A stretch of DNA of 64,000 bases from Daldinia sp. FL1419 (taxonomy: Eukaryota; Ascomycota; Sordariomycetes; Xylariales; Hypoxylaceae): assembly GCA_025201765.1 (NCBI GenBank), contig MU623351.1:186001-250000 (forward strand), written 5' to 3'. How positions within the stretch are numbered: position 1 is the stretch's first letter; each line of letters starts with the position of its first letter. Positions 35,232 to 48,100 of the stretch are shown here, in pieces. The notes below the pieces were generated by a model. The model did not search any database, had not been told where the DNA came from, and worked only from the letters and a program-made list of their open reading frames with translations. Position numbers and translations under genes: made by a program.

Positions 35232-36744
35232 ATGCCTACAGCTCTGTCGGGATCAACCCTCCTCTCCGGTGGGACGATTATAGCGTTCAACGATGAAAAG
35301 GAGGAGATCGAGGTAGTTAGAAATGGTGCTTTACTCATTACCGGCGATCGGATCGCAGAAATTTACAACACCCCTCACCCAGAGAATTTACCTTCGGGAA
35401 CGGAGATCGTTGACTGTACAGATAAGATTATTTCCCCTGGTTTCATCGACACGCATCGACATGGCTGGCAAACTGCTATGAAGACTTTGGCCCCTAATAC
35501 CACACTGCCAGATTACTTAGGCCGCTATGCTGGATATGCGCCCGCGCTTATGTACTCAGCCGAAGATGTATACATCGGACAACTCGCAGGGCTACTCGAG
35601 GCTCTCAATGCTGGCGTAACAACAACACTCGATCATGCTCATAATGTTTGGTGTAAAGAGCGAACGAACGCTGGCTACCAGGCATCAGTCGACAGCGGCG
35701 CCAGGGTGTACTGGTGTCATGCATTCTCCCATAACGATGCTTACTCGCTTACTGACCAGATTGCCAACTTCAAGGAGTTAGCTAAGTCTAACTCGCCATC
35801 CAGTCTAACTATCGTAGGCGCTGCGTATGATCTCTGGACGGTTTCTGCGCCGTCGGATGTCGATGCGGTTATCTCTGTTATCAAGTAGGTTACAATGCGA
35901 GGAATCAAGCTACTTCGTACGACTAATAAAGTATAGGGAGTTGAAGATTCCGGTGTTGACGACTCACTACGTGGGAGGTCCATGGTCCGGTATGTTAAGC
36001 CGACGCAATTACGGCTGAGCTGCTGTGACTTGCTAATAGCTATGAAACCTAGTCGATAACTCACCAGAACTCCTCCACCGTCTCGGAATTCTCGATACCG
36101 AGACGGCGGTTGTCTTCTCTCACTCCATGGCTATCACGCCAGCAGGAGCTAGTCTTCTCCGATCAACTAACCAGTTTATCTCCATCACACCCGAGTCTGA
36201 AATGCACTACGGCCATTCCCATCCAAACGCACACCTGATACAAGATCAAGGTTCTCTCGGCGTAGATACATTCTTCACCTTCTCGACAGACCTCATGACC
36301 CAAGCGCGAATATGGCTCCAGCGCACTCGCTCCAGGGTTTACGATCAAGTCCTCGCCGACTGGAAGATTCCCAAGAACAACCCCATGTCCGTCAACCAAG
36401 CCTTCCTAATGGCGACCCGACAAGGCGGGCTCGCGCTTAGACGTCCTGACCTAGGCGTAATCCGTGTCGGCGCGAAAGCCGATTTAGCCGTCTTCAACGG
36501 CCGGACCCCCGGAATGTTAGGGTGGCTTGATCCCGTCGCGGCGGTAATTCTGCACGCGAATGTTGGGGATATCGACCACGTGATAGTGGATGGCAAGTTC
36601 CAGAAACGGGATGGGAAGTTGACCTACGATAACTATAGCGGTGTTATTGACCGTTTCCTGGAGAGTGCGAAGAGGCTACAGAAAGCTGCCGTGGAAAGCC
36701 CCGCGCCTGTTTTGGAGGGCCGGTTCTGGGGCGGTTGTGAGTAG
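35232..36744 (+). CDS. Amidohydrolase (TrzN/SAH deaminase-like)
   Basis: The exons are 35232-35884, 35937-35989 and 36053-36744, 465 residues. It is a metal-dependent hydrolase of the amidohydrolase superfamily, the group that includes chlorohydrolases, guanine and S-adenosylhomocysteine deaminases. It shows an N-terminal beta-sandwich strand region (residues 8-60), the metal motif HxH as His75-Arg-His77 in GFIDTHRHGW, then TTLDHAHN, a TTHYVGG segment with a further metal-ligand His (in the tiny second exon), FSHS, and an Asp in FSTD as the likely final ligand. The closing GAKADLAVF strand completes the composite sandwich. It probably deaminates or dechlorinates a ring compound in the cytosol; the substrate is unknown. 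No signal peptide is seen. Confidence 0.9.
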
Positions 36745-39376
36745 TAAGTGTTTTGATGATTTCATAGGCAAGTTTGAGGAATATTTGCTAATTATTTTTC
36801 TTCCAGTGGCCATGCAACGGAAGTTAATGTTTCCCGAGGCCCTGGTACGGGTTACGGAAAGCAGTTCGTTCATAACTGAAGATGTTTTACGTGCTAGGCA
36901 ACGGCGTATAAGTAGAACAACGGTGGTAGAACAACGGTGGCTACGTTTACTCGACTCCGAATGTATGATTTTGAAGGTCTGTACAAATACATATTGATCG
37001 GCGTGGTTTAGGGCTGAAGACTCCGGTGATCTTCATGCGCTCCGTAAAATTGTACATCCAAGAAACATCCCTGCTATTCGGAAACTACGTTCTGGAGACA
37101 TTCTAAACTTGGCGTCGTCATGGACTTGCGTAGGTCGGTTTACGGCCGATGGGCTATCTCAAGTCAGATGAAATATCATATGAATACCTAGGTAGGTATG
37201 TTATGCTCATTGTGTTGAATGCTTAAATGATGTCTACACGTCAACGGTGTCAACTCCAGATTCTGGTGAGATATTTAGGTATAGTGCATCTTAGAAAGTC
37301 TCATTATTATGATAAATTAGCAAGTATATATCAAGATATATATAGGCCGGAGTTGGACCGTTTCCTAGCGGTCTACTATAATCCTGCATTGCATCTCCAC
37401 GTTTATATACATTTGCTATAGCTAGGTGCCCGGGTAACGAAGAGTTGTACGAGGCTTCCTTTTGGCCAAAAACTTGCAGATTTGAATCGGTTCCTGGTTT
37501 TGCCGCTCGAAAACCTGGAACAAGTGGGCATGGATGTAACCTTATCTCCATGTCTATATGCATTTCCCCATCTGAGCGCAGTGAGCGAACAGGGTTAGGC
37601 CTTGGGTTGGATCTTCATGGGTTTGTTGAATACGGGTAATTATTAGGTAGATAGTTGTCGAATACATTAGGAACCTGTATATGAGGTGGAAACAAGGCAC
37701 GTTTTTTAAATGCAGGTGCCGCATATTAGGTAAATCACGTTGTGTGCTTGGAAGTGATTGACAGGTACGAATTCAGGGGGGTTACAGGAGTAAAACGTCT
37801 CGTGATACTGGAGTCGAAAAATCGTAAGCAGGCTAACTAGGGGAATTCCCTGCAGCCCTTTTGGCGGTCAGAACCTGTCACGATGCCAAGAAATATCTCA
37901 TGGGAGAGTGGTATCCTTTATATAAGTCTTTCTTTCTTTATGCAACATGTGATGAGGAATGAGTTGAATCATCGAAGCTTCGATCTTGACTTAATTACCA
38001 CGTAACGGAATGACTTATTTTTTCACCCCCTCTTCGGCTACCGGGTATCTACGATCTAGCAAATTATCTAATTCACAATACACTGCGACTACTACGCCGA
38101 AGAGAATAACAAGACTGGGAGAATTAGTTAATATTGAAAGTCGGTTGAGCTTTATAAATACGAGTGCGATGTCTCGACACTTAGGTACTCTTGCCAATCT
38201 GCGACAAGGACCAAATCCACAATCATCGGCCGCTAGGCTCCTAGGGTCGAGATCCTGCTGCGCGTGGCTTTACGTAAAACTTGGCAGTGAAAGCTCTTCC
38301 GAGATTTGGAAAGTCGTTAGGTGTTGATATTGTAATTTCGTCACGAAGTAAATGCGAAAGCTCGTCAGGGCCACGTGCCGCTTACCCAGTAGTCTTGAAG
38401 TCTAGGATATCTGCATCAGTCATCACACGCCTAGTTGTGTGAACTTCAGCAGTTATATAAGTAGGTAGGTATATATAAGAAGAAAGAAAAAAAGGGCACC
38501 GCTTATGAATTTCAGGAACGTGTGCCGTCTGGCGTTACCGATGCGATGGCTGTATCCGCTCGCCACGCTACACTGGGATGGTCTATTGATAAGAGTAGGC
38601 AGCTTCTGGAAAATGATTTCGCCTCGGGTTGAAGGATATCTAGTAGTATTCGCAAAGCGATATGGTCTGGCCAGAGTTGAAATCTGTATTGAATGGTAGA
38701 CCCGATTGACTTGCGTAAGGGGTGGTCCAATCGGGATCAGCCCTTTTCGGCCTTAGTCAACCTGGATACCGGAGTCTAAGCGTAGAATAGAACCTCTATC
38801 CGCCGCTTCTAGACTATATTGGGTAAGGGCTTCGCCGGGTTCCTTTAATTACTATCCACTACGTTGCTCACGAAGAGCGTTTAGTCTGGTCGTCAGCCGA
38901 TTATTTGAAGGCCAGTAGAGGCTGACAGGACCGACTATTGCAAGTCTGAAAGATAGTGTAAGAGAATTCCGAGTTCTAGACAGCACTTGTAATGTGGATT
39001 TATGAGGTGTAGGAGACTTTGAATGTGAAACTAATGTCAGAAAAGGGGTCCCCCGTTGCAAATCACACGAGTCCCATTCACTTGGGATCGCATGAAGCTG
39101 CCATTGTGGATATTGTGGACCGACGGGCTTATAGATATTATCACTAAATCGTCATTACCCCTTACAATGCCACGCTCGTTTATTAGTATCTAGATTCGCT
39201 TCCAGATCTCTTGTTACAGTGGTACGCCGTGGGCAACCTTTAGCTCAGCGAGTCTATGGCGAGACCTTGCTCCGTTGCTTCCCCTTGCAATCGAGTTGCC
39301 GTTGATAAGTTAGAATAAACAGCACTCGATAATCAACCGGCCTTCTCGTCTTCTGCAGGCTTGCGCGCCTATCATC
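36745..39376. other. 2.6 kb intergenic stretch
   Basis: No gene could be supported. An exact TACCTAGGTA palindrome lies at 37185-37194 and TAGGTAGGTATA at 38463-38474. Short frames at 37445-37639 and 38505-38699 lack recognisable features. Confidence 0.45.
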
Positions 39377-40632
39377 ATGATTGAGCTTGGGCGAGATGAC
39401 TACGATGTCTTCGCCAACCAAGTCTTGTGGTCTATATTTGCAATTACAACAGGTACGTCCTACACACCTCACTTCGCCAACATCAGATTCTTATTAGCTT
39501 GCCGTGTTTAGTCATAGTTGGATTAAGAATATTCTGCCGTTTACATTTCGGAACACAGCAGCGGGCGGGGTTGGGCCTGGACGACTACATCACCGTATTT
39601 TGTCTCATCCTCAGTCTAGTCGTGTGTATTCTTGTCACAATAGGGACAGATTTCGGCCTCGGGAAGCATGTCTACGACTTAAACGACTCCGAAAAGAAAA
39701 ACGCACTTAAATTTAATGCTATAATCAACGCGGTTTTAATATGGCAGTTTTCATTACCGAAGTTCGCCATCATCGCTATCCTAAAACGTATTCTTAATTA
39801 CGGAACGAAGACGGCAATTTTATTCTGGGCATTGGGAATCACGTCCCAAGCATGTATCTTGGCCGTGTCGGTATGGTGGTTCAAGCAATGCGATCCCGTT
39901 GAGTTTGGGTGGGATAAAAGCATCGAAGGGGGAACTTGCGCCGACGTCAGGGTCATGTCAAACCTGGCATATTTCACGTCGGCCTATTCAGCGTTTCTCG
40001 ATATTTTCTTCGCGTTCTATCCGATACCTTTTATTATGCGCTTGAAAATGCCGCTTCGAGCCCGTATCGCCGTCGCTTCAGCTCTAAGCTTGAGCGCGCT
40101 TGCGTTTGTTGTTTCAGTCATCAAACTATCTGCCCTCGGGGAAGCCTTCTCTATATCTGCAACGGATCCCACTTGTGAGTAGCTTGACCTGCTCCTTTCA
40201 TTATCCTAGGTAGCTAGAAAGACTGACTTTATTCAATTAGATCCCGTTCCTTACCTCGATATCCTAGGAATGTCGGAAGGGTATATTTTAATAATTTGTT
40301 CTTCGCTCCCCACCCTAGGACCTCTCTTCAGGGCGGCGAAGGTGAAGATAACGAGTCGTGGCACCAGCACCAACAAATCTGGCGCACAACTTGGCTCTAG
40401 CCTACATAGCTTACATAAGAGTTATATTCGTTCCAAAGACCGAAGATCTTTGGACGAGATTGAACGGTCCATTGGGGAAAGTTCGTCTAGTACTGACGAA
40501 ATACCACTGGTGACATCGCCTATGCCGCTGCTGCCGCCCAGTGCGATTCAGAAGACCGTAGACATATCTATGACTACGGAAGAGATAAAGGCCAAGTCGA
40601 ATCCCCGCGCACGGATAGATAGAATATTTTAA
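39377..40632 (+). CDS. Pth11/rhodopsin-like seven-helix membrane protein
   Basis: The exons are 39377-39452, 39512-40174 and 40241-40632, 376 residues. Seven hydrophobic segments can be counted: about 16-36, 53-73, 93-115, 128-150, 171-195, 205-228 and 252-270. The family signature RIFCRL before the first loop, GLDDY at the start of helix 2 and the cysteines of the extracellular loops (WWFKQCDP, GTCADV) fit the fungal rhodopsin-domain or Pth11-like receptor group. These are plasma-membrane proteins, some of which sense surfaces or nutrients. They are numerous in plant-associated ascomycetes. The C-terminal tail is about 100 residues, rich in Ser/Thr and basic, and is likely cytosolic. No CFEM domain precedes helix 1. 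Confidence 0.88.
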
Positions 40633-41972
40633 TGAATAATATAATTATAAAGCATCATTGCGCAATCATCTCATCTCGGAGGTAATCTACAACATTAAGC
40701 ATGACCCAGTCACCAATCCAAACTACCACACTGCATTTATCACGGACTGTGATTCACAGTACATATCTCTTTTTTCTTCGGTCCTCGTTGTGTTATGACC
40801 CTTGGTGTGAACCCTCACCCGGATACGATTAGCTTTTACTAGATACTCGTTAGAGAATACCTTCATTCCGCATGATCTCTTGGCTTGTGGACCTTATTTA
40901 AAATACCTCCTCGGTTGATGGTATTCCCCCATATAAACGATCGGTAGAAAGGGGCGCGGTTTGACGGGGCACGAGTATTCGGCCTAGCGCGAGGAGACGG
41001 TCTGTATCATGAACTCTACGCTAGCAAGCCAAGGCCGGAAGTGTCTTTTAAGTCTACAAATTTTCTCCTCTCTAACCCCATAGCCACTTGCGATTGCCTG
41101 CATACGGTAAAGGCCAACCTTGGACGCCGGATATAGGTAGAGCACAAAGATCATAGACCACGTGGCAGGGTAGATCTCGGGTAGCGAGTATGGACTATAC
41201 GACAGCTCCCGTCCCCGGGCGGCATTGACGGTGTTATGCGGACAACAGAATATACTATATACGAACCCATGCGAATGATTATCGTAATGCGCTAGGTTAG
41301 GTCTTGGATAGTTCGTCAAGCTAGTATTCTTCCATGTGGTTACGCGTAAAGATTTATCACTCTAATAAGCGAACTGTTTAAGTAATGGCCAATTATCACG
41401 GAGTCAGGTATATGAATTCCATGAGTCTCGCTTATTGATATTTCGTCGACACGGTTACATGATTGCCGCGCGGTGGGTAGGTAGTAGTGCCTTTGTTCTA
41501 ACCTCAGCGTTAACTAACATACTAGAAAACGACCCGAGTAATCCTCTTTAACGTAGCGGACAGGTTAAGGCGTACAATCCCCAAGCACACTTAGAGGCTA
41601 GTTGATATTCTAGGGAAGACTATGCTTTTAGATAATACTAGCAAGAAAATGTTCGTAGCACGAGCTGGTAAAGGGGTCGAAATCCTACAAAGCAGCTGCC
41701 CTACCAAACCGAAACACGATAAATCGACCGTAATACCAACCATGCAGTTTTAATTCCCGGAACTGGATATATGATCTGCTTTGGAACTTGTTGCCCATTG
41801 GCTGAAACGCCGAGGGGACATCGCTCTTTAACCGGCGGAAAATTCAGATCACATATAGTTCCGAGCTTCAACCAAAATAACAAAATATTCACTTATAGTC
41901 TATCATAGCTTATAATAAACCTTAATCTAGTTTAAGGGGTATAAAGTTATAGTTCGGATTGATCTCATCTCT
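40633..41972. other. Intergenic region
   Basis: No supportable gene is seen on either strand. A 112-codon frame at 40984-41319 (minus) lacks family features. A stretch near 41660-41710 mimics a tRNA T-loop on the minus strand but does not fold as a tRNA. Confidence 0.45.
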
Positions 41973-42970
41973 ATGAAGGGACTCTACACAGCTATCGGCG
42001 CAATTCTAGCGCTCGTTAGCCAGATCCGTGCGAACCTTGATATTATTACGCTCAACACTAGGGGCGATACTTGGATCCAAGAAGCCAGTGCTACACTAGT
42101 TCTGGGAGATGTCCCCAATCCGATGGCAGGTGATGTGGCCTTATGGAGTGCCATCATGATGGATAAGAGGGACTTCCTCCAGGGTGTCACCGAGAACGCG
42201 CTTAATAGGTATGATATAGCCTTACGGATAACCTTTTGACATTCCTCAGGTAGGTACGCAACTAAAATCTTATTATAGCCCGTACTGCCCTAACCTCGGG
42301 AAGAAATGGTGTAATTTCGCATATACTCTTGTCGGTGCGTAACATGTCAAGTTTACGAACTTCAGTCTCTAACTATACACTAACGTACCACCACGTAAAG
42401 GCTCCCAGGTTGCCAGGAATGGTGAACCAGTCAGCGCCGCGCCTGGGTCTCGGATTAGGACACATTGTATGTATAATCCTACGTCAGGCTTCTGTGCGGA
42501 TAAGCACTGACGTCCCGGAAAGATAACTTGAATCCTAACACAAACATGTGGGACCAGAATCTCTACGTAGACGATAAACTACTGTCTAGCATCTCGACAA
42601 GTACGTCGCGTTGGTAAAAAATGAGTACTTCTGTGGCTGCACGGCTGATCATCTTGGGATAGGTCAGGGGCAGCGTGGTGAAATATTCTACGTCTCTATT
42701 GAATGTGCAGCTGGCACATGTTCTCCTGCCCCAGCACACAGTGAGTCCCCCGACTTCCAAATTCACCTTTTAGGGATAGATCAAGTACTTAATAATACGT
42801 ATGTAGCCTGGGAGGATATTTCTATCACGCTTAACAAGGCGGATCCGAGTTTTAAACATAATGGCGCCTGGCAGTACAAAGCCACCGGCGGAGAGATGTC
42901 GACCGCGGACAATGGAAAGACTTGGAACTTTACTACGCTTCATATACCCGATACACCTATTACCGGTTAG
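41973..42970 (+). CDS. Secreted fungal protein of unknown function, six exons
   Basis: The exons are 41973-42208, 42279-42334, 42401-42466, 42523-42600, 42663-42740 and 42807-42970, 225 residues. All five introns are 56-70 bp and in phase. A signal peptide (residues 1-20, ending in IRA) precedes NLDIITLNTRGDTWIQEAS. Later segments include NSPYCPNLGKKWC, PGSRIRTHY, NMWDQNLYV, IFYVSIECAAGTCSPAPAH and TWNFTTL. Four cysteines in two C-x(6)-C and C-x(4)-C pairs suggest two disulphides. The regular alternation of polar and hydrophobic residues fits a beta-sandwich. I believe relatives exist in many ascomycetes but know no function. With exons as short as 56 bp, this gene is easy to miss. Confidence 0.78.
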
Positions 42971-43778
42971 CGAGAAGGGGGAGAAACTGGAGTTAGACTC
43001 GATACATCCACCACTGAAGAAGCATTCCTCAGATTGGATTCCGCAAGTTGACACCATCGCAATTTTTTACAGTCGCTGAACCCCGTATTTTGTTGGGCGC
43101 ATTATAAAATAAATTCTTGCCGAACTCACGTAGCCCTGACTGTATGATATATAGGTCGGATATTTTGCTAGAATTATTTACATAAGTATGATAGGGGCTT
43201 TGAAGTTGGTATCCCACGAGTTTCGCCCAAGAATAGCCTTTGTACTTAGAAGAAGAGGCGTGATGATTTTCTTAAAATAAATATTAACTTTACCTACACG
43301 TCTCGTAATATTAATCTTCTTAGGTATGAAATATACTTTAGTGCTATGTGCGAGCGTGGCCTAGTAATCTATGCCTTAAAGTTTTCTTAATGATTGTGTC
43401 AGCCCTTAGACCGACCTTTAGTATAGAATCCTTGTCACTATAACACCTAGTAACTCTCTTGCTATGACAATCAAATCTCGAATATGATTTATACAACGCC
43501 TGTTCTAACTTTAAGTTTTACCCTTGATCTAGGTATGTGTTTAAATATAACACTTACCCCCTAGGAGTGCATACAGAATTTGATTACTATTAGCATAAAA
43601 GGGTGCGTTCCTCCAGCAGATCTTTTGTTGACATAACATATCAACACTCTTGGATTTACTACACCTTTAGAACCCTACTACTATTTACGTACCTATAAGC
43701 CCAACATCCCATAACTATTACCAACCAAGGCCTTCAACATCTTAGTATTGCACTACCCCTATTATACTATCGACCATC
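42971..43778. other. Intergenic region upstream of the NLP gene
   Basis: No gene is seen. The sequence is moderately AT-rich and ends in the presumed NLP promoter. Confidence 0.45.
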
Positions 43779-44733
43779 ATGAAGCTTACGGCGACACTAT
43801 TATCATTACTCTACACTTCTGATGTAGTAGGATCCCCTATTGCGCGGGAATCCAAAATAGCCCGCCGAGAGGTTCTTGAGGCTCTCGATGAGAATATAAC
43901 AATAGGTGACAAGACATGGCAACCTGTTCTAGATTTCGACACGGACAGTTGCTATAACACAGCAGCCATTAGCCCCGATGGCAAAATAAACGAAGGACAA
44001 GATCATAATTACTCGGGACCTTCAGGTATGTATACACAAATCTGTATCTATGCTCATGGTGTGCTTGGACTAAACAATTTCTGCAGAAAACTGTCGCGAT
44101 AACGCGCGACTCAATAATAACAACGTCTACTCGCGTAAACGTTGCAATAACGGATGGGTAAGGGATTGTGAGGCGCTTTTTAGACTACGATGACCGCTAA
44201 CCATATTTTTTCAGTGCGCCTACGTCTACGACTACTATTTCGAGAAGGACGTCGCCGTCCCTCACGTCCTCGATGCAGGCGGCCACCGCCATGCCTGGGA
44301 GCATATCATCGTCTTTGTCAAAGACGACAAAGCGGAGTGGGTAGCAGTGAGCCGGCACAGCGGCTACATCAGGCGCAGGGCAAAAGATGTCCTATGGAGT
44401 CGCAAAACCAACCCTAAGGTGGTGTACCACAAGCAAGGCGGAGGTTCGCACGGATTCCGCTTCGCCAAGGAAGACGACGATAAGATCGAAAACGGCAGTG
44501 GGGTTTGGTTCAAAGGGCCCCTGGTTTCGTATAACGGCTTCCCGAGCACGGAAATTCGTGACAAGCTGATGAACTACGACTTCGATAAGGAGAGGTCGAT
44601 ATCGAAGCCTCGCATGGCTATTAGCGATCGCTACTTGAAGGATAATTTGAACTGGGCGAAGCACTTTCTTATACGCGAATTCGATGCTGGAGTTGACGAC
44701 GCTCACTCGCCTGGGGACCCTGGATTCGATTAA
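43779..44733 (+). CDS. NLP family secreted protein (necrosis-inducing protein-like)
   Basis: The exons are 43779-44025, 44087-44157 and 44215-44733, 278 residues. A signal peptide (about residues 1-18) is followed by an Arg-Arg site near residue 30 that resembles a Kex2 cleavage. The core has the NLP signature heptapeptide at residues 129-135, reading Gly-His-Arg-His-Ala-Trp-Glu, preceded by the CAYVYDYYFEKD strand and followed by HIIVFV. In plant-active NLPs the fifth position is normally Asp, a metal ligand needed for activity; here it is Ala. So toxicity cannot be assumed, and the protein may be a non-cytotoxic member. At least four cysteines occur before the heptapeptide, as in the type with extra disulphides. 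It sits 449 bp upstream of the HET gene on the same strand. Confidence 0.9.
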
Positions 44734-45182
44734 TTCTTTTTCTTTTTTTTAGGGGGCGGGGGAGGGGAGGATAGTATCAAGAATTGTATGATTCTTCAGC
44801 GTCGGTAATGAATAGCGATTAGTCATCAAGAGAATAGAAGCCCAATGAAGCTTTTGTAGATAACTACCTAGGTAGGTATTGATCTTCAATATATACCTTC
44901 TGCTCTAATAGTTGGGACATTATTCCCATTCTAGCTTATGCGATGTAACCTCTTTTCTTCGGCTGTAATATTCGTATTGTTAAATTGATTTTATTCGTTC
45001 TGCTTTTAATGTAGTCTGATTCGGCTTGAGCGGAACCCAGCTGAACTGAGCTGAACTGTGGCTCAAATACCTATGTTTCTCCCCAACTTTCCCTCGGGCC
45101 CCCAGCCTTACTCTTCTTTCTCTTCCTCTACTTTTCAGTCCTTCAATTTTTCACGGAATGATCCAAATAGCCTTTTGTCAAA
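44734..45182. other. Intergenic region between NLP and HET genes
   Basis: It contains an exact TACCTAGGTA palindrome at 44865-44874 and a CT-rich leader at 45100-45140 just upstream of the HET start. No gene is seen. Confidence 0.5.
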
Positions 45183-48100
45183 ATGGATACAGCACTTTGG
45201 GTTGTGTTTTGGATCTTCTTCGCTCTTTTCGCGTTGAGGGGATTCCAGCTTGCCTTTGTTATCCAGTTTTATGTGTTCCTTATACTTATGAGGACGACTA
45301 ATAACGAAATGTCGATGCACTGCTGGGTTGCCTTTTGGCTTAGCCTCGTCTTATCTGCCGCGTATATCCTAAGTATTATGGAATCCAAGGTTTTCTACGT
45401 CGTTGCGGGCATACTGACCGCAGTCCGCTTTTTCATCACTTCGGATTACGAGATGCCGGCTCCGGTATTTTGGGTTCTCGTCGCTGTCCTCGGGCTGACA
45501 TGTCGCCAAGTCACTAGAGGGTTTCTAATTGAATACGCAGTCATCATTTTCAATTGCCACCTGAAGAGTGATGGTCTTCACGTCCCTGGTGTTTTGATCA
45601 ACTACTACGTGATAGGCTTGCTGGTGGCGGTGCTGGTAGTAGCCGCTAATCTCATTCAGAACCCCGGATACATTGGAGGAGTGTTAATATGGTTTGCTTG
45701 TATTGGCGTATTGCACAATCAAATGTGGCCTTACAACCCCGAATTCGGTTGGCGTTGGATCGCCGCCTGGTATCTTCTACTCCAGGCCTTGTTGCATACA
45801 TTTGCCCCGAGCATGCCAATTCCCTGGTATATCATGTGGGTTGGAATCATCGTTGGACTAGGCTATGGGATTCGTCCGGACAATTCGCTTACGGGATTCG
45901 TGTTTTGGGCCTTAACCATCTGGGTGCTACGGCTTTTCTTGTTCACTATTTACATGTTTTATTTCTCCGGGGGACAAGTATCGGACTTGTTTCCTTTCAA
46001 CCTCTTCAGTCACAAATGGAGGATGAGCAAACCTCGATGGTACCCGCTTAATTCGCGCCCTCATGATTCTCTTAACAATATGACTTTGTGTGAGCGTTGC
46101 GATGAGCTCACTCGTAGCTCGAAACTTATAATGGGCTCCTCGTTACTTCTCACGCCAATGACCGAAGAGCGCGAATTCTGGGAAAGGGACCAGTTTACGT
46201 CGCAGTTTGCAACACAGAATACCGATCACGAAACAACCTGTAATAGCAATGCAACTGCATCTGAGCCGTCTTGCCATCTCTGTCGGTTATTATGGTACTC
46301 TATGAGCCTGGTGCGCCGCCAAGCACTGAAAAAACTCCTTGAAGCTGCTAGTAAAAATACTACTAACGAGAGTGCCACTAACAAAAGAGGCACTGTCGAT
46401 GAAAGAAATTCCGCCAACGAAGGAAATATCGAAACTACTAGTTTACCGCGACCTAGAGAAGACGATGCGAAATTAAAAATTAAATTATGGGAAGAGCGAC
46501 CCTTATCACTTTACACATATATGCAGCTCTATTGGGGGGAAGTACCCATTGGGAGCCGACTGCTCGTTCACCGAGATAATAATTTTGCTACTCGTAAGTC
46601 GTGTATCACCAGGCTCGAAATAACTGCTAACTGGGGTACTTGTCAAAAAGCCTCGCAAGCTACGAAGTACAGTAAAACAGATTCCTTTGAACACTTCATA
46701 CAGGCCAAAACATGGATCAATATGTGTCGAGAGAACCACAAGCTCTGTGGGGGTGTAGGCAACGCGGAGTCTGAGCTCCCAGCACGGATGCTGTATGTTT
46801 TAGGTGGGGATGACTGGGAACCTGGGAATCCCCCAGAGACCCTTCGACTAGTTCCGACAAATGAAACTGGGCCAGATATCAAATATCTAGCTTTCAGTCA
46901 CTGCTGGGGCGATCAAGCTAAAATGCGATTCAAACTACTCGCTAGTAACGTTGAGGCATGTCACGATAGCATTGATTTTTCCGGACTTTCAAAGAATATG
47001 CAGGATGCCATCACTATAACCCTGAGTCTTGGCATGTCGTATGTTTGGATTGATTCCTTGTGCATCATACAGAAAGATGATACCGGCAAAGAAGTTGGCG
47101 AGGTTGCGCAAGTGTGGGAAAACGATTGGAAAACTGAAGCGAAGAAAATGGGGAGCGTATACGCTGGAGCGGAGTGTACCATTGCTTCAACAGGATCGTC
47201 CGAGAGCACCGGTGGATGTTTTCATGAACGCAATGTCACAAGTCTTGAGCCATGTAAAATTGGCGTGTCCTCACTAGATGGACTCTGTGCAAGTTGGATT
47301 TTCGCTCGTCGGGATGATGTTTTTGATTTTGAGAGGAGTGTTGATTTGGCACCTCTTAACACCAGGGGCTGGGTGATGCAAGAGCGGCTTCTTTCTCGTC
47401 GCATTCTTCATTTTGGCGCCGAGGCGATTTATTGGGAATGCTGTGGTCGCTCTGCGTCAGAGCTCAATCCACATGGTTATAGTTATAAAAGATTTCCCAA
47501 GGATTTTGAGGACAACTACACTCCAGATCTGCGCCCGCATATTTCTACGAGGGGCGATGTTCGACGCGCGGAATTAGAAGGATGGGGTATTTCCTGGGCT
47601 ACGAGTGAGGGAATACGCCTACGACCGCCCCCCGTAACGGTGAACCCAGACACGACGCTCAGTAACCAGTCAGTATGGCAATACAAACGTGGCTTTTGGA
47701 AAAACGTGCTTAAACCCAATGGCTATGGTTGGCAAGACGATGAGAATGAGGAAAGTACGGACAGACCACGGGCTGGGTTCAGGGCCGCATTCGAACAACT
47801 AAGGGGAATCATGGATGAGGCGCTGCTCTCTAACAGAAAGCAGGTTGGTAGGGATAGTTTCAGCCAGATGTGGTTCGACGTTGTCGAGCCATATTCCCGC
47901 CGCAAGCTCACGTCGCCGAAAGACAAATTGATTGCCATGAAGGGTATTTCGGACGAAGTTTCACGGGCGACGAAATATACGTACCTGTATGGCCTTTGGA
48001 AAGAGTCGCTGCTAACTGACCTACTCTGGTTTGCTATCGACGGTCCGGGCAAACGCCTTGTCACTAAAGAAGGCTCCCCAGTAGCACCGACTTGGTCGTG

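Noticed and set aside
36641..36997. Alternative C-terminal extension of the amidohydrolase
   Set aside because: A GTGAGT donor near the stop could splice to an acceptor near 36806, but the added sequence has no family resemblance and the GGCE end is complete without it.
41650..41720. tRNA-like segment (T-loop-like GGATTTCGACCCC on minus)
   Set aside because: No matching acceptor stem, D-arm or anticodon arm could be folded around it.
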